Position numbers and translations under genes: made by a program. The notes under the pieces are model-generated. The model was not told the DNA's origin. It saw nothing but the letters and a program-made list of their open reading frames with translations, and did not search any database. This document shows positions 16,493 through 25,143 of a stretch of 64,000 nt of DNA, in pieces. Numbering within the stretch: position 1 is the stretch's first letter; every line of letters starts with the position of its first letter. The stretch is from positions 620,001 to 684,000 of the forward strand of contig NZ_JAPNJW010000002.1 of the NCBI RefSeq assembly GCF_026626745.1, written 5' to 3'. The stretch comes from Nannocystis sp. RBIL2. Its GTDB lineage: Bacteria; Myxococcota_A; Polyangia; Nannocystales; Nannocystaceae.

Positions 16493-18736
16493 GTGCCCGC
16501 TCGGCTTCGGTTCGTCCCGCTCTTTTTCGCCGCGGCCCTCGGCTGCGGGCTGCACCTCCACCGTCCGCGCGACGCGGCCACGGCCGAGGGGGCCGACGGC
16601 GAGCTCAAGGCCTCGCGCCTGGTCGACGGCTTCACCGAAGAGCTGGCGCAGTCGCAGGCGATGCTGACGGACGAGGTCGCCGCCGCCCAGGCCTGGGCCG
16701 AGGTCGGGCGCAACCGTGATCTCCTCGACATCCTCGGCGCCCGCGGCGAGGCCGACCCGGACGTCCAGATCCTCTTCTTCACGCGCTGCCGCGCGCGCTT
16801 CAAGGGCGACGGCTGGACCACCTTCTGCAGCAAGATCTCGACGCGCCTGCACGCCCTCGTCGGCCACGCCTTCCCGCTCGCCGAGCCGCCCGCGCCGGTG
16901 GTCGGCAGGCCCAAGTCGCCGCCTACCCCCGCCCCCGATCCGTCCGCCGACCTCCTGCGCGAGCTGCGGACCCTGCAGCGTCACTGGAAGGGCCCCGACA
17001 GCGGCGAGAGCCGCCTGGCGCGCGCCGTCAACGAGCACCAGATGGCCGCGCGCGCCCTCCACCTCGGCTCGGCCGACGCCGCCGGCCCGGGCTGCCCAGG
17101 CCTCCTGCAGCCTGGCACCTCACCTGTCCTGCAGGCCAGCCGCGATCGCCAGCGCCGGCTGTGCATGGACCGCCGCGACAACCTCGCGGCCCTGCGCGAG
17201 CGCGTCGTCTGCAACGGCCCCGCCTGCGCCCCCAGCGAGCTCGGGGCTCAGGTCGATCAGCTCCTCGCCGTGCACGACGCGCTGCAGCAGCACCACGAGG
17301 AGCTGTCGCGCCGCCTGTTCGCCTACGAGGCCGCCAAGCAGCCCTGCTCCGCGCTCGAGCCCCCCGCCAAGGGCAAGGCCCGGCTCACCCCCACGCCCCG
17401 GCCGGCAAAGTCGCCGTCCTCGAGCCAGCCCGAGCCCGCACCGGCCACGTCGGCCCCGTCGCCCGCGCCCGCGCAGCCCGAGCAGCCGCGCCCCGCCTCG
17501 GTCGCCTCGCTCCCTGTCCCGGACGCCGCGTCCCCCCATACCGGCCCCTTCGCCCTGTCCTCGATCGAGATCGAGCCTGTCTCTCTCGACATGCCCTCTG
17601 AAACAGGTTATTTCGAACCTGTCGCCAGGAGCATGTCCCCGAGCACAGGTCCCTTCGCGCCTGTCCGCTTCGACCTGCTCCAACAGCCAGCCGCCCACGC
17701 AATCTTCCCCGGCGCCGGCCTCATCGGCAAGCCCTGGCTCGCGCCCGCCCCGAGCCCCGCGCCCGGCGACGCATCGGCCCCTTCCGGCGCATCCACCACC
17801 TCGCCCGGCGCCCCGACCCCCTCGCCGACGCTCGCCCCGGGCAACGCCACCCCCTCGGCGTCGCCCGCCCCGAGCACCGCGACCTCGGGCCCCGCGCCCG
17901 CCCCGATCTTCACCCCGGTCAGCCAGGCCTGCGACGACACCGTCCTGCAGACGCGCTTCGCCGAGCTCGCCGAGGTCCCGATCCCCGCGCTCCTCACCGC
18001 CTACGACCTGCGGCCGCTGGCCGAGCTCGGGCGCTGGTACCAGCTCGCCGAGCAGCTCGCTGCAGTCGACGCCTTGATCGAGGCGGGCCAGATCCGGGCC
18101 CGGCGCAAGGCGGCCGCCGACGCCGATCCTGCGGCCGCCAAGGCCCTCGCCGGCGCCCCGCGGTTCGCCCGCGTCGTCCACACCACCATCACCGGCATCG
18201 ACCGCCTGCAGCAGACCGTCGACACCCTCGAGCTCGCAGTGCTCGCCCTGATCCGCGAGACCCTGCGGGTCGAGCACGACGCCCTCGTCGCCGCCATCGG
18301 CCACGGCGAGCGGCGGCTGCGGCTCGCGCGGGCCAAGCTGGTCGCCCAGCTCGACGAGGCGGTCCTGCTCATGGAGGCCCAGGCCAGCCTCGTCAAGCTC
18401 GAGCGCGCCGGCTGCCCCGCGCAGGCGCTCATGGCCGCCTACGAGGGCGGCAAGTGCCGCGACGAGCTCACCAAGGCGCTGGTCGCTTTCGGCAACGCGT
18501 GGACGCTCGGCCGCGCCGACCAGAAGCGGGCCGACGCGCTCGACCTCGGCGTGCGCCACGACGCCAGCATCGTCCGCTCGCGCGCCGCCATGGCCCTGCG
18601 CCAGGTCTACCTCGCCGCCGGCGTCACCGAGCTGGTCAAGTTCACCAGGGGCGGCATGGCCCCCGAGGCCCTCGCCCAGCTCATCGTCTCCACCGTCGGC
18701 TTCGGCGTGCTCGCCGGCGCCGTCCTCGCCCCGTGA
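16493..18736 (+). CDS. Large Pro/Ala-rich lipoprotein of unknown function
   Basis: GTG at 16493 gives VPARLRFVPLFFAAALGCG, a good lipoprotein signal with lipobox ALGC; longer in-frame starts would bury it. The 747-residue product has an N-terminal helical region with scattered Cys (residues about 30-290). A long Pro/Ser/Ala-rich spacer follows (about 300-490), then a C-terminal helical domain (about 495-747) rich in Leu/Arg heptad-like patterns. The spacer contains the eight-unit 14-bp array. It is followed 5 bases later by a second lipoprotein and is divergent from the sigma-like gene, suggesting a shared envelope system. I recognise no family. Confidence 0.75.
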   Translation: MPARLRFVPLFFAAALGCGLHLHRPRDAATAEGADGELKASRLVDGFTEELAQSQAMLTDEVAAAQAWAEVGRNRDLLDILGARGEADPDVQILFFTRCRARFKGDGWTTFCSKISTRLHALVGHAFPLAEPPAPVVGRPKSPPTPAPDPSADLLRELRTLQRHWKGPDSGESRLARAVNEHQMAARALHLGSADAAGPGCPGLLQPGTSPVLQASRDRQRRLCMDRRDNLAALRERVVCNGPACAPSELGAQVDQLLAVHDALQQHHEELSRRLFAYEAAKQPCSALEPPAKGKARLTPTPRPAKSPSSSQPEPAPATSAPSPAPAQPEQPRPASVASLPVPDAASPHTGPFALSSIEIEPVSLDMPSETGYFEPVARSMSPSTGPFAPVRFDLLQQPAAHAIFPGAGLIGKPWLAPAPSPAPGDASAPSGASTTSPGAPTPSPTLAPGNATPSASPAPSTATSGPAPAPIFTPVSQACDDTVLQTRFAELAEVPIPALLTAYDLRPLAELGRWYQLAEQLAAVDALIEAGQIRARRKAAADADPAAAKALAGAPRFARVVHTTITGIDRLQQTVDTLELAVLALIRETLRVEHDALVAAIGHGERRLRLARAKLVAQLDEAVLLMEAQASLVKLERAGCPAQALMAAYEGGKCRDELTKALVAFGNAWTLGRADQKRADALDLGVRHDASIVRSRAAMALRQVYLAAGVTELVKFTRGGMAPEALAQLIVSTVGFGVLAGAVLAP
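17573..17680. repeat. 14-bp periodic array, 8 units, inside lipoprotein spacer
   Basis: Cores CCTG 17576, CATG 17590, CAGG 17604, CCTG 17618, CATG 17632, CAGG 17646, CCTG 17660 and CCTG 17674 are all spaced exactly 14 bases. Three units make 42 bases, so the peptide shows a 14-residue period: DMPSETGYFEPV then SMSPSTGPFAPV. Confidence 0.92.
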
Positions 18737-18737
18737 T

Positions 18738-18803
18738 CGCCATGTCTCATCGCACATGGACCTTCGGACCTGTCCTCTTCGCCCTGTCCCTCGCGCCAGG
18801 CTG
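18738..18803. repeat. 14-bp periodic array, 5 units, spanning a start codon and signal peptide
   Basis: Cores CATG 18741, CATG 18755, CCTG 18769, CCTG 18783 and CAGG 18797 are spaced exactly 14 bases. The ATG start of the next gene is inside the first core, and the array encodes the whole lipoprotein signal up to the lipobox. Confidence 0.9.
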
Positions 18804-19494
18804 TGCGCAGCGCGAGATGCGGGCCCAGGCTGCGGTGCTGGCCGAGGCCGGCGCGCGGCTCGAGCGCGAGACCGCCGAGTTCGCGGCCGCGCGGGCCGCG
18901 GTGGCCCAGCTGCGCCAGCGCAACCTGGTCGAGCGCCAGCAGCAGATCGCCGAGCAGGGCCAGTTCAACGTGCGCACGATCCACTTCTGGAAGATCGCCG
19001 GCGACCCCGAGCGCGCCAAGCAGCTCGCGCTCTACGACGCGCTGGTGGCCGCCTCGACCGCCGCCGACGCAGTGCAAGATCGCTCGTTCGAGTGGGAAGA
19101 GTCGGTGCTCGCGCGCACCCACGGCCTCACCATCGACAGCGCCGCGCTGCACCGCTTCGTCCAGCAGCTGCTCATCCTCTCGAGCCCGCCGCGCTTCCTC
19201 GACGGCGCGCGGTTTTACGTCGAGTACGGCGCGATCGTCGGGCAGCAGGTCGACGCCGGGCTCAAAGACGTGCGCGCCACCGTCGGCGCCGCCACTGCCA
19301 GCGGCGGCAGCTCGGGCGGCGGAAGCAGCGGCGGCAGCGGGAACGGCGTCACCGGTCCGGGGACCATCACCGCGCCCGACGACGAGCCGCCTGACGAGCC
19401 GACCCCGCCCACGCGCGGGCCCGACGAGCGGCGCCCGACCGAATCGCACCGCGAGCCGGGCAACCCTGCGGGGCCGAACCCGACCCCGCCGTGA
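18742..19494 (+). CDS. Lipoprotein with coiled-coil domain and Gly/Ser/Pro-rich tail
   Basis: The start MSHRTWTFGPVLFALSLAPGC gives a lipobox (APGC) and lies 5 bases after the previous gene, so the two are probably translationally coupled. Residues about 25-75 form a predicted coiled coil (EAGARLERETAEFAAARAAV, then LRQRNLVERQQQIAEQ). A mainly helical domain follows to about residue 175, then a Gly/Ser run and an acidic Pro-rich tail. No family recognised. Notably the entire signal peptide is encoded by a 14-bp repeat array. It probably works in the envelope with the upstream lipoprotein. Confidence 0.75.
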   Translation: MSHRTWTFGPVLFALSLAPGCAQREMRAQAAVLAEAGARLERETAEFAAARAAVAQLRQRNLVERQQQIAEQGQFNVRTIHFWKIAGDPERAKQLALYDALVAASTAADAVQDRSFEWEESVLARTHGLTIDSAALHRFVQQLLILSSPPRFLDGARFYVEYGAIVGQQVDAGLKDVRATVGAATASGGSSGGGSSGGSGNGVTGPGTITAPDDEPPDEPTPPTRGPDERRPTESHREPGNPAGPNPTPP

Positions 19495-19570
19495 CGCAGT
19501 CGCCCGCGTGTCGCGAACGCGCCGCATCGCCCGGCTGGCGCCCTCGCGGCGAGTTGCGTAGTGTTTCCCG

Positions 19571-20050
19571 GTGGCGAACAGACGGCAGCGCAAGCGGCCC
19601 GCGCGGCCCGGCGACGCCGCCGCCGCACCGCCCGCGAAGTCCCTCTCCGGCCCTTTTGCCCCGAACCTCGGCATGAGCAACAAACACGAACTCCTCGAAG
19701 ACCTGTCGCAGGCGCTCGCGCGGCTGACCGAGGCCAGCGAGCGCATGCGTCAGCGGCTCGACCAGGTCGATCCGTACGAGCAGCCCGCCCGCTGGAGCGC
19801 CATCAACGACCAGATCCGTGGCCTCGACGAGCGGATCAGCGTCCTCCGCGACGAGCACCAGCGGGTCAGCCTCGTCGTCGTCGAGCTCATGCCGCTCTCG
19901 CGCGACGAGCTCGAGGGGCTGCGCCAGGCGATCGTCGGCCTCTCGGGCATCGTCCGCGCCATGGGCACCTCCGCCGCCGTCGCCGAGGCCGCGGGCAAGC
20001 TCGCGGTGGTCGCCAGCGACCTGGTCAAGAAGACCTTGCCCAAGGGCTAG
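19571..20050 (+). CDS. Small coiled-coil protein, unknown function
   Basis: A GTG start at 19571 gives a 159-residue protein with a basic, Pro/Ala-rich N-terminus (NRRQRKRPARPGD). A helical region follows (LLEDLSQALARLTEASERM, then INDQIRGLDERISVLRDEH) with heptad spacing, and the C-terminus is Ala-rich. There is no membrane helix. An alternative start at the internal ATG 19673 (MSNKHELLEDL) would remove the basic leader. It precedes the two-helix membrane protein by 15 bases and may be in one operon with it. Function unknown. Confidence 0.65.
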   Translation: MANRRQRKRPARPGDAAAAPPAKSLSGPFAPNLGMSNKHELLEDLSQALARLTEASERMRQRLDQVDPYEQPARWSAINDQIRGLDERISVLRDEHQRVSLVVVELMPLSRDELEGLRQAIVGLSGIVRAMGTSAAVAEAAGKLAVVASDLVKKTLPKG

Positions 20051-20065
20051 GTCGCCCGCGGCCCG

Positions 20066-20641
20066 ATGTCCTCCTCGTCGCCGCCTGCGTCGCTCGTCCC
20101 GCGCCGCGCGGGCCGTGTGCCCGCGGTGCTCGAGTTCACGGTCACCGCCGACCCGGCCGAGGTCGAGCGGCGCTTCCTCGACTCGCCCGAGGTCGCGTTG
20201 TTGCAGGCGCACACCGGCCACGGCGAGGACCCCGGCTACGCGCTCGAGCGCAGCCCGCAGGGCTTCTACCTCACCGCCGATCCGGGCGCGTGGCGGCCGG
20301 GCACGCGGGCGATCTGCGAGGTCGAGCTGACCCGCGAAAGCGAGGGCGCCCGCGTCGTCGTCCGCTTCCGCCTCCACCCGCTCACGCGCACCGCGTTCGC
20401 GTACATCATCGCGCTCGGCCTGGCGATGGCCGGCTTTCAGCTGGCGATCGCCGGACCTGTCGTCGCCGCCACCTTGCTGGTCCCGTTCCTCATCGTCGTC
20501 GGCCTCCTCGCCGCCGATCGCAGCAGCCTGCGTCGTCAGCAGCGAGCGCTGCGGATGCTCGTCGAGGCGACGCTGACGCCGATCGCCGTCCCGCACGAAC
20601 GGGCCCGTACGGCCCCGTTCCGCCGCGGTACGGGCGATTGA
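20066..20641 (+). CDS. Two-helix membrane protein, unknown function
   Basis: A 191-residue protein with a beta-rich soluble N-terminal domain (residues about 22-108; LEFTVTADPAEVERRFLDSP). Two adjacent membrane helices (about 115-150; FAYIIALGLAMAGFQLAIAG and VVAATLLVPFLIVVGLL) and a basic cytoplasmic tail follow. The start MSSSSPPASLVP is 15 bases after the preceding gene. The arrangement (soluble domain plus helical hairpin) suggests membrane anchoring rather than transport. No family recognised. Confidence 0.65.
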   Translation: MSSSSPPASLVPRRAGRVPAVLEFTVTADPAEVERRFLDSPEVALLQAHTGHGEDPGYALERSPQGFYLTADPGAWRPGTRAICEVELTRESEGARVVVRFRLHPLTRTAFAYIIALGLAMAGFQLAIAGPVVAATLLVPFLIVVGLLAADRSSLRRQQRALRMLVEATLTPIAVPHERARTAPFRRGTGD

Positions 20642-20757
20642 GCGCGTACGCCGCCAAAACCGCGTCGACGTGTTCCGGCACTGCGTGTCGTCGGCGACAG
20701 CCCGCTGACGGCCCGCCTCACCTGCCCAAGCCGCGCCAGATCCGATACACCCGAAGC

Positions 20758-23700
20758 ATGGCAGGCACAGGCGATCAGGTCCCCGGCTATCGCCGACCGC
20801 ACGAGGACGCGCGTCCCGCCGCCGCGACCGACGGCCCGCGCGAGGCGCTCGGGCGGCTCGAGCTCCCGGTCGTCGGCCCCCTCGATCTCGAGCTCGCGCT
20901 CGCCGCCCCGCTGCGCCTCGCGGTCGACGCCGAGGTCCTCGAGATCGACCCCGGCAGCGCCTTGCTGGCGCGCCTGCCCGACCTCCCGACCGTCGAGCTG
21001 CGGCGGACCCGGATCGACCTGGTCCATGGGACAGTCACCGCCGACGCCGACGCCATCGGCCCGTTCCTGTTCACCGCCGCCGGCGTCGCCCTGCGGATCG
21101 CCCTCCGCCGCGGCCTCGGCTGGCACCCCGGGCGCAGCGTCGTCGACTTCCTGGCCCAGAACCTGCCCGCAGATCCGCATCGCCGCGCCCGCCGCCTGGT
21201 CCACGGCCCGCTCGGCCTCGGCGCCTGGTTGCCGATCGACGCCCGCCTCGTCGCCGAGCTGCGCGGCGACCGGGCCGAGGTCGCCCTGAGCCGGCCCGCC
21301 GTGGTCCACGTCCTCGGCCTCGCCCTGCCGATCCTCGCCGTCCGCCTGCTGTTCGGCCCGGCCCGCCTCGAGATCGACCCCGGCCCGACCGGACCTGTCC
21401 GCCGGGCCATGTTGCACTTCGCCGCCTGGGTCGCCACTCGCTGGCTGCGCGCCCGCCTGCCCGCCGCCATGACCATCCCGGGCTACGACCTGTTCGCCGA
21501 CGAGCAGCGCCGCGTCCGCCTCGCCGACCTCGTACGCCGGCTCCGCGGCCAGAAGCGCCCGCGCCGGGCCCCCGCGCGCGGCGGCGCCGCCAGTCCCGCC
21601 GGACAGGCCCCTGCGGACATGTCCGCAGCGACAGGCCCTATCGGCCATGCTCCTTCCGACATGCCTGCTGCGACAGGTCCCGGAGCACCTGTCCCCAGCG
21701 ACCTGTCCCCCGCGCCAGCCACCGGCCTGCGCGCCCGCCTGGCCGACATCGTCCCGCCCGAGCTGCACGCCGGCCACCCGCCGCTGGCGGCCCGGGTGCT
21801 GGCCCGGATCTCGCTCGGCGCCCGCGGCGAGCTGGCAGTGATCGCCGACCGCGAGCTCCTCCTCACCCGCGCCACCGGCGGGGCCCGCTTCGAGGCCGCT
21901 GGCGGTCTCTACGTCCACTGCGACGAGCTGCCCGAGCTGGCCGAGCTGCGGCTGGTCCGCGCCCTCCTGGTCGCCGCGCCTCCGGCCGCGCCGGGCGTCG
22001 AGCCGCGGGTCCGCGTCGAGATCCAGACCGACCCGCCGCTCGGTCCGCTGATGCGCGCGCTGCTCCGCCGCGTCGTCGACGCCCGCGTCATCCCTCGCCT
22101 CTCGTCGGCGCTCCTGGCCCGCCTCGGCCTCGTCGGCGAGCCCGACCCCGACGAGCTGGTGCTCCTCGACCAGCCCTTCAATCCGCGCACCGGCGTGCGG
22201 CTGACCACCGACGCCGACGCCGAGGTCCGGGTCCGCCACGCCAGCGACGCCCTCGTCGTCGAGGCCCCCGCCGGCCTGCGCCTGCGCTTTCACGGCCTGC
22301 CGGTCCTGCCCGACGCCGAGATCCACCGGATCGAGTACCGCTGGCACGACGGCAGCGTCGTCACCGAGGCCACCCCCGACCTCGGCGAGTTCGGCCACCT
22401 CGCCCTCGCCCAGCTGATCCGGGTCCGCGCCGCGCCTGTCCTTCCGGACATCCTCGGCGTGCGCCGCGACGGCGGCCCGACCCTCGACCCTCGGCTCGAG
22501 AAGCAGCTCCCGGCCCTCCTGGCCAGCGTCCGCGTCCCGGTGGTCGGCCCGCTCGACGTCCGCTTCGACCCCGCCGACGTCCTGGCGGTCCGCCTCGCCC
22601 CCGACGCGCTCCGCCTCACCAGCGCGCGCAAGCTCGCGGTCGTCGCCCCCGAGCTGGGCCTCGTCCTGCGCGTCGCCGCGATCGATCACGACATCGCCAC
22701 AGTCGCCCTGGTCGCCGACAGCGACCCGCCGCTCGGCGACTACCTGTCGCAGCTCGCGGCCCGCTGCGTCGAGCAGTTCGGCCTCGCCCGCGTGCGCCCG
22801 CACCTCCCGCTCGCCCCGCAGCAGCTGCCCGAAGCGCCATGGCTCTTGGCGCATGTCCCCAAGGACACCTCCAAGCGCGTCCGCCTGCGCGCCGAGCTGC
22901 CCGCCGGCGCCGGTCTGCGCCTCGAGCGGCGCTCCGACGCGCTCGAGCTGCGCGCCGAGGCCCCGCTGCAGCTCGTCCCCGAGGGCACCGCCCTGCTCGC
23001 CCAGGTCGCCGTCCACGGCCTGCGCTGGCGCCCCGCCGTCGCCTCGCTCGAGCTGCTGAGCGACCCGCCCGCCGGCCCGCTGGTCCACGAGATCTTGCGG
23101 CGGCTGTTCGCCCGCTTCGTGCCCGACAAGCCGCTCGCCGAGCTGCTGCGCCGCCTCGCCCTGCCGGCCGCCGCTCCGCTCCCGCCGCCGCTGCCGGTCC
23201 CGCCCGGCGCCGTCGTGTGGGAGCAGACCGTCGGCGCGTTCGGGGCAGTGCGCGTCAGCGCCGACCAGGCCCGCACGGTCGACCTCTCGCTGCGCCGGGG
23301 CGGCGCCCACATCGCCTTCGGCAAGGGCGCCACGGTGCGCGTCGTCGGCCTCGGCCTGCACATCACGGTGCGCACGGTCGACCTCACCTTCCTGCCGTGG
23401 ACGCTCGTGATCGACGCCTCGCCGCCGGCCGGCGAGCTCGGGCAGCACCTGCTCAGCCACGCCATGCGGGCGCTGTTCGCCGAGTTCATGCGCCACTTCT
23501 GGCCCAGCGACCGCTCGCCGCGGGCCGGCCACGACACCCTCCTGGCCGTCGGCGCCGACAAGCCGTGGGGCCCGCTCAAGATCTGCGTCGCCAAGGGCGG
23601 CTCGATCGACCTCCACCTCGACCACGACGGCGTCGCCCTGCGCTCCGCCGCCGGCCTGTTCGTCACCGGCGAGGCGCTCGACTGGCTGCCCGACTTCTAC

Positions 23701-24657
23701 CTCCACGACCTCGACCTGCGGGCCCGCGACGCCGCAGTGAAGCTCGCTATCAGCGGCATCGCCGAGGAGCACTACCACGAGGCCGCGGCGGTCAGCCCCG
23801 TCACCGAGGCTGTCCTTTCGCACCTGTACAAAGTGCTAGCTGCGCCGAAGCTGCCCGCGGTGTGGGCGCAGCGGCTCGGCCTGCCGCGTCCTCCGCTGCC
23901 GCCGGCCCCGCCCGACGCTCCCTCGCGGATCGCAGTGTTCTCGGCCCGCCTGCCCGGCGACTACGGCGAGTTCGCGCTGCTGATGGATCCGGCCGACACG
24001 GTCACCCTCACCGCCAACGAGACCGAGATCGCCGTCGAGAGCGAGCGCGGCCTGTCGGCGCGGATGCCCGGCCTGCGCCTGGCGATCCAGCTCCGCGGCG
24101 CCCGCTATCACCTGCAGTCCGGCGAGGTCCAGGTCGGCGGCCTCGGCCAGCTCGAGAACGCCCTGGTGGAAGCCCTCGTCCGCCGCCAGATCGGCGACCC
24201 CGCCGACCCCGGCGCCTCCGGCGTGCGCGGCGTCCTCGACCGCTTCCCCGCCGACGAGCGCGGCCGCCTGGTCCTGTTCCACCACCCCCTCGTCGACGTC
24301 CTGCTGCTCCCGGGCACCAGCGTGCGCCTGCGCCTCGACGACCGCGGCCTCAAGATCGGCGCCGACCCGGCGCTCGTCGTCGACGGCCCGGCCCGCCTCA
24401 ACTTTCTCGTCTGCGGCCTGCGCTACAGCTTCGGCGACGCCCGCTTCAGCATCGATTTCGAGGGCGACACCGTCGTCGCCGACCTGTTTGAAAAGATCGT
24501 CGACGCCCGCGCCGAGAAGCGGCTCAACGACCAGCTCCTCCCGCTCCTGCCCGCCGCCATGCGCACCCCTGGCTACCGCCTCAGCACCGATCCTCAGGTC
24601 CGCGCCAACATCGCCGCCCTGATCCGCTCGTTCGCCCGCCGCAAGCGCACCTCGTGA
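20758..24657 (+). CDS. Giant modular protein of about ten 115-residue repeats, unknown function
   Basis: The start MAGTGDQVPGYRRP gives 1299 residues with no signal peptide or membrane helix. The sequence repeats a module of about 115 residues: five or so beta strands, then a motif like DPPxGxLxxxLLRR, an amphipathic helix, and a P-x-L-x2-L-L-x-RLGL ending. The helix motif recurs near residues 96, 209, 424, 542, 656, 769, 891, 1013, 1128 and 1241. Modules 2 and 10 end almost identically (LPAAMTIPGYDLFAD and LPAAMRTPGYRLSTD). Residues about 282-317, between modules 2 and 3, are an array-encoded linker. A soluble cytoplasmic scaffold or a lipid-binding repeat protein are possibilities only. Confidence 0.8.
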   Translation: MAGTGDQVPGYRRPHEDARPAAATDGPREALGRLELPVVGPLDLELALAAPLRLAVDAEVLEIDPGSALLARLPDLPTVELRRTRIDLVHGTVTADADAIGPFLFTAAGVALRIALRRGLGWHPGRSVVDFLAQNLPADPHRRARRLVHGPLGLGAWLPIDARLVAELRGDRAEVALSRPAVVHVLGLALPILAVRLLFGPARLEIDPGPTGPVRRAMLHFAAWVATRWLRARLPAAMTIPGYDLFADEQRRVRLADLVRRLRGQKRPRRAPARGGAASPAGQAPADMSAATGPIGHAPSDMPAATGPGAPVPSDLSPAPATGLRARLADIVPPELHAGHPPLAARVLARISLGARGELAVIADRELLLTRATGGARFEAAGGLYVHCDELPELAELRLVRALLVAAPPAAPGVEPRVRVEIQTDPPLGPLMRALLRRVVDARVIPRLSSALLARLGLVGEPDPDELVLLDQPFNPRTGVRLTTDADAEVRVRHASDALVVEAPAGLRLRFHGLPVLPDAEIHRIEYRWHDGSVVTEATPDLGEFGHLALAQLIRVRAAPVLPDILGVRRDGGPTLDPRLEKQLPALLASVRVPVVGPLDVRFDPADVLAVRLAPDALRLTSARKLAVVAPELGLVLRVAAIDHDIATVALVADSDPPLGDYLSQLAARCVEQFGLARVRPHLPLAPQQLPEAPWLLAHVPKDTSKRVRLRAELPAGAGLRLERRSDALELRAEAPLQLVPEGTALLAQVAVHGLRWRPAVASLELLSDPPAGPLVHEILRRLFARFVPDKPLAELLRRLALPAAAPLPPPLPVPPGAVVWEQTVGAFGAVRVSADQARTVDLSLRRGGAHIAFGKGATVRVVGLGLHITVRTVDLTFLPWTLVIDASPPAGELGQHLLSHAMRALFAEFMRHFWPSDRSPRAGHDTLLAVGADKPWGPLKICVAKGGSIDLHLDHDGVALRSAAGLFVTGEALDWLPDFYLHDLDLRARDAAVKLAISGIAEEHYHEAAAVSPVTEAVLSHLYKVLAAPKLPAVWAQRLGLPRPPLPPAPPDAPSRIAVFSARLPGDYGEFALLMDPADTVTLTANETEIAVESERGLSARMPGLRLAIQLRGARYHLQSGEVQVGGLGQLENALVEALVRRQIGDPADPGASGVRGVLDRFPADERGRLVLFHHPLVDVLLLPGTSVRLRLDDRGLKIGADPALVVDGPARLNFLVCGLRYSFGDARFSIDFEGDTVVADLFEKIVDARAEKRLNDQLLPLLPAAMRTPGYRLSTDPQVRANIAALIRSFARRKRTS
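21601..21708. repeat. 14-bp periodic array, 8 units, inside giant modular gene
   Basis: Cores CAGG 21604, CATG 21618, CAGG 21632, CATG 21646, CATG 21660, CAGG 21674, CCTG 21688 and CCTG 21702 are exactly 14 bases apart; a decayed unit (CAGC) follows at 21716. The peptide has a 14-residue period, DMSAATGP then DMPAATGP. Confidence 0.92.
22835..22872. repeat. 14-bp periodic run, 3 units, inside giant modular gene
   Basis: Cores CATG 22838, CATG 22852 and CACC 22866 are 14 bases apart. Further pairs in the same gene lie at 21018/21032, 21394/21408, 22435/22449 and 23809/23823. Confidence 0.6.
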
Positions 24658-24748
24658 CGTGTCCTCAAGGACCTGCACGAACAGTCATGCTCTCATGAAC
24701 CTGTCGCCGGGAGCATGTACGATCGAGCCTGCCCGCAAGGACATGCGC
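24655..24748. repeat. 14-bp periodic array, 7 units, after giant gene stop codon
   Basis: Cores CGTG 24658, CCTG 24672, CATG 24686, CCTG 24700, CATG 24714, CCTG 24728 and CATG 24742 are spaced exactly 14 bases, starting at the stop codon itself. Confidence 0.9.
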
Positions 24749-25143
24749 GTCACCGATGCGCGGCGTCGCCGCCCGCTGCTCGCCTCGCGGGGGCGGCATG
24801 AAATGCGATTACCGCCGCAAGCTGCTCCGCGCGAACGCGACGCCCTCGCACCGCCGGCCGCGCAGCCCCGCCGCGCCTCGCCGCCGAACGCTGTCACGCT
24901 GCCTGCTCCATGTGTCCCGAGAGACAGCCCTCTCGAAACCTGTCCTTGAGGTCATGGATGATTCCGCCCACGCACGCGTGACCTCGCCCGGGGGCGTCAG
25001 GACGCGCTTTGGACCCATGCAGTGTCTGCCGCCGTGACCCCCGTCCCGGAAACCCGAGCCGCCGGTCCGGGGGCCGGATCGCCTGTCTCTGGGGACAGGT
25101 GTCTTGCGCCCCCTCCTGGATCGGCGTGCTACGGTCGAGCTCG
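24658..25143. other. 486-bp intergenic region holding three repeat runs
   Basis: No convincing gene. It holds the seven-unit array, a four-unit run (cores 24911 TGTG, 24925 CAGC, 24939 CCTG, 24953 CATG) and an inverted pair (25082 CCTG, 25096 CAGG) that can form a hairpin. Short open frames here are made largely of the repeats. Confidence 0.7.
24908..24959. repeat. 14-bp periodic array, 4 units
   Basis: Cores at 24911, 24925, 24939 and 24953 are exactly 14 bases apart; the first is degenerate (TGTG followed by TCC). Confidence 0.75.

Noticed and set aside
24659..24949. A 96-codon open frame after the giant modular gene
   Set aside because: Most of it is translated repeat array; no independent coding evidence.
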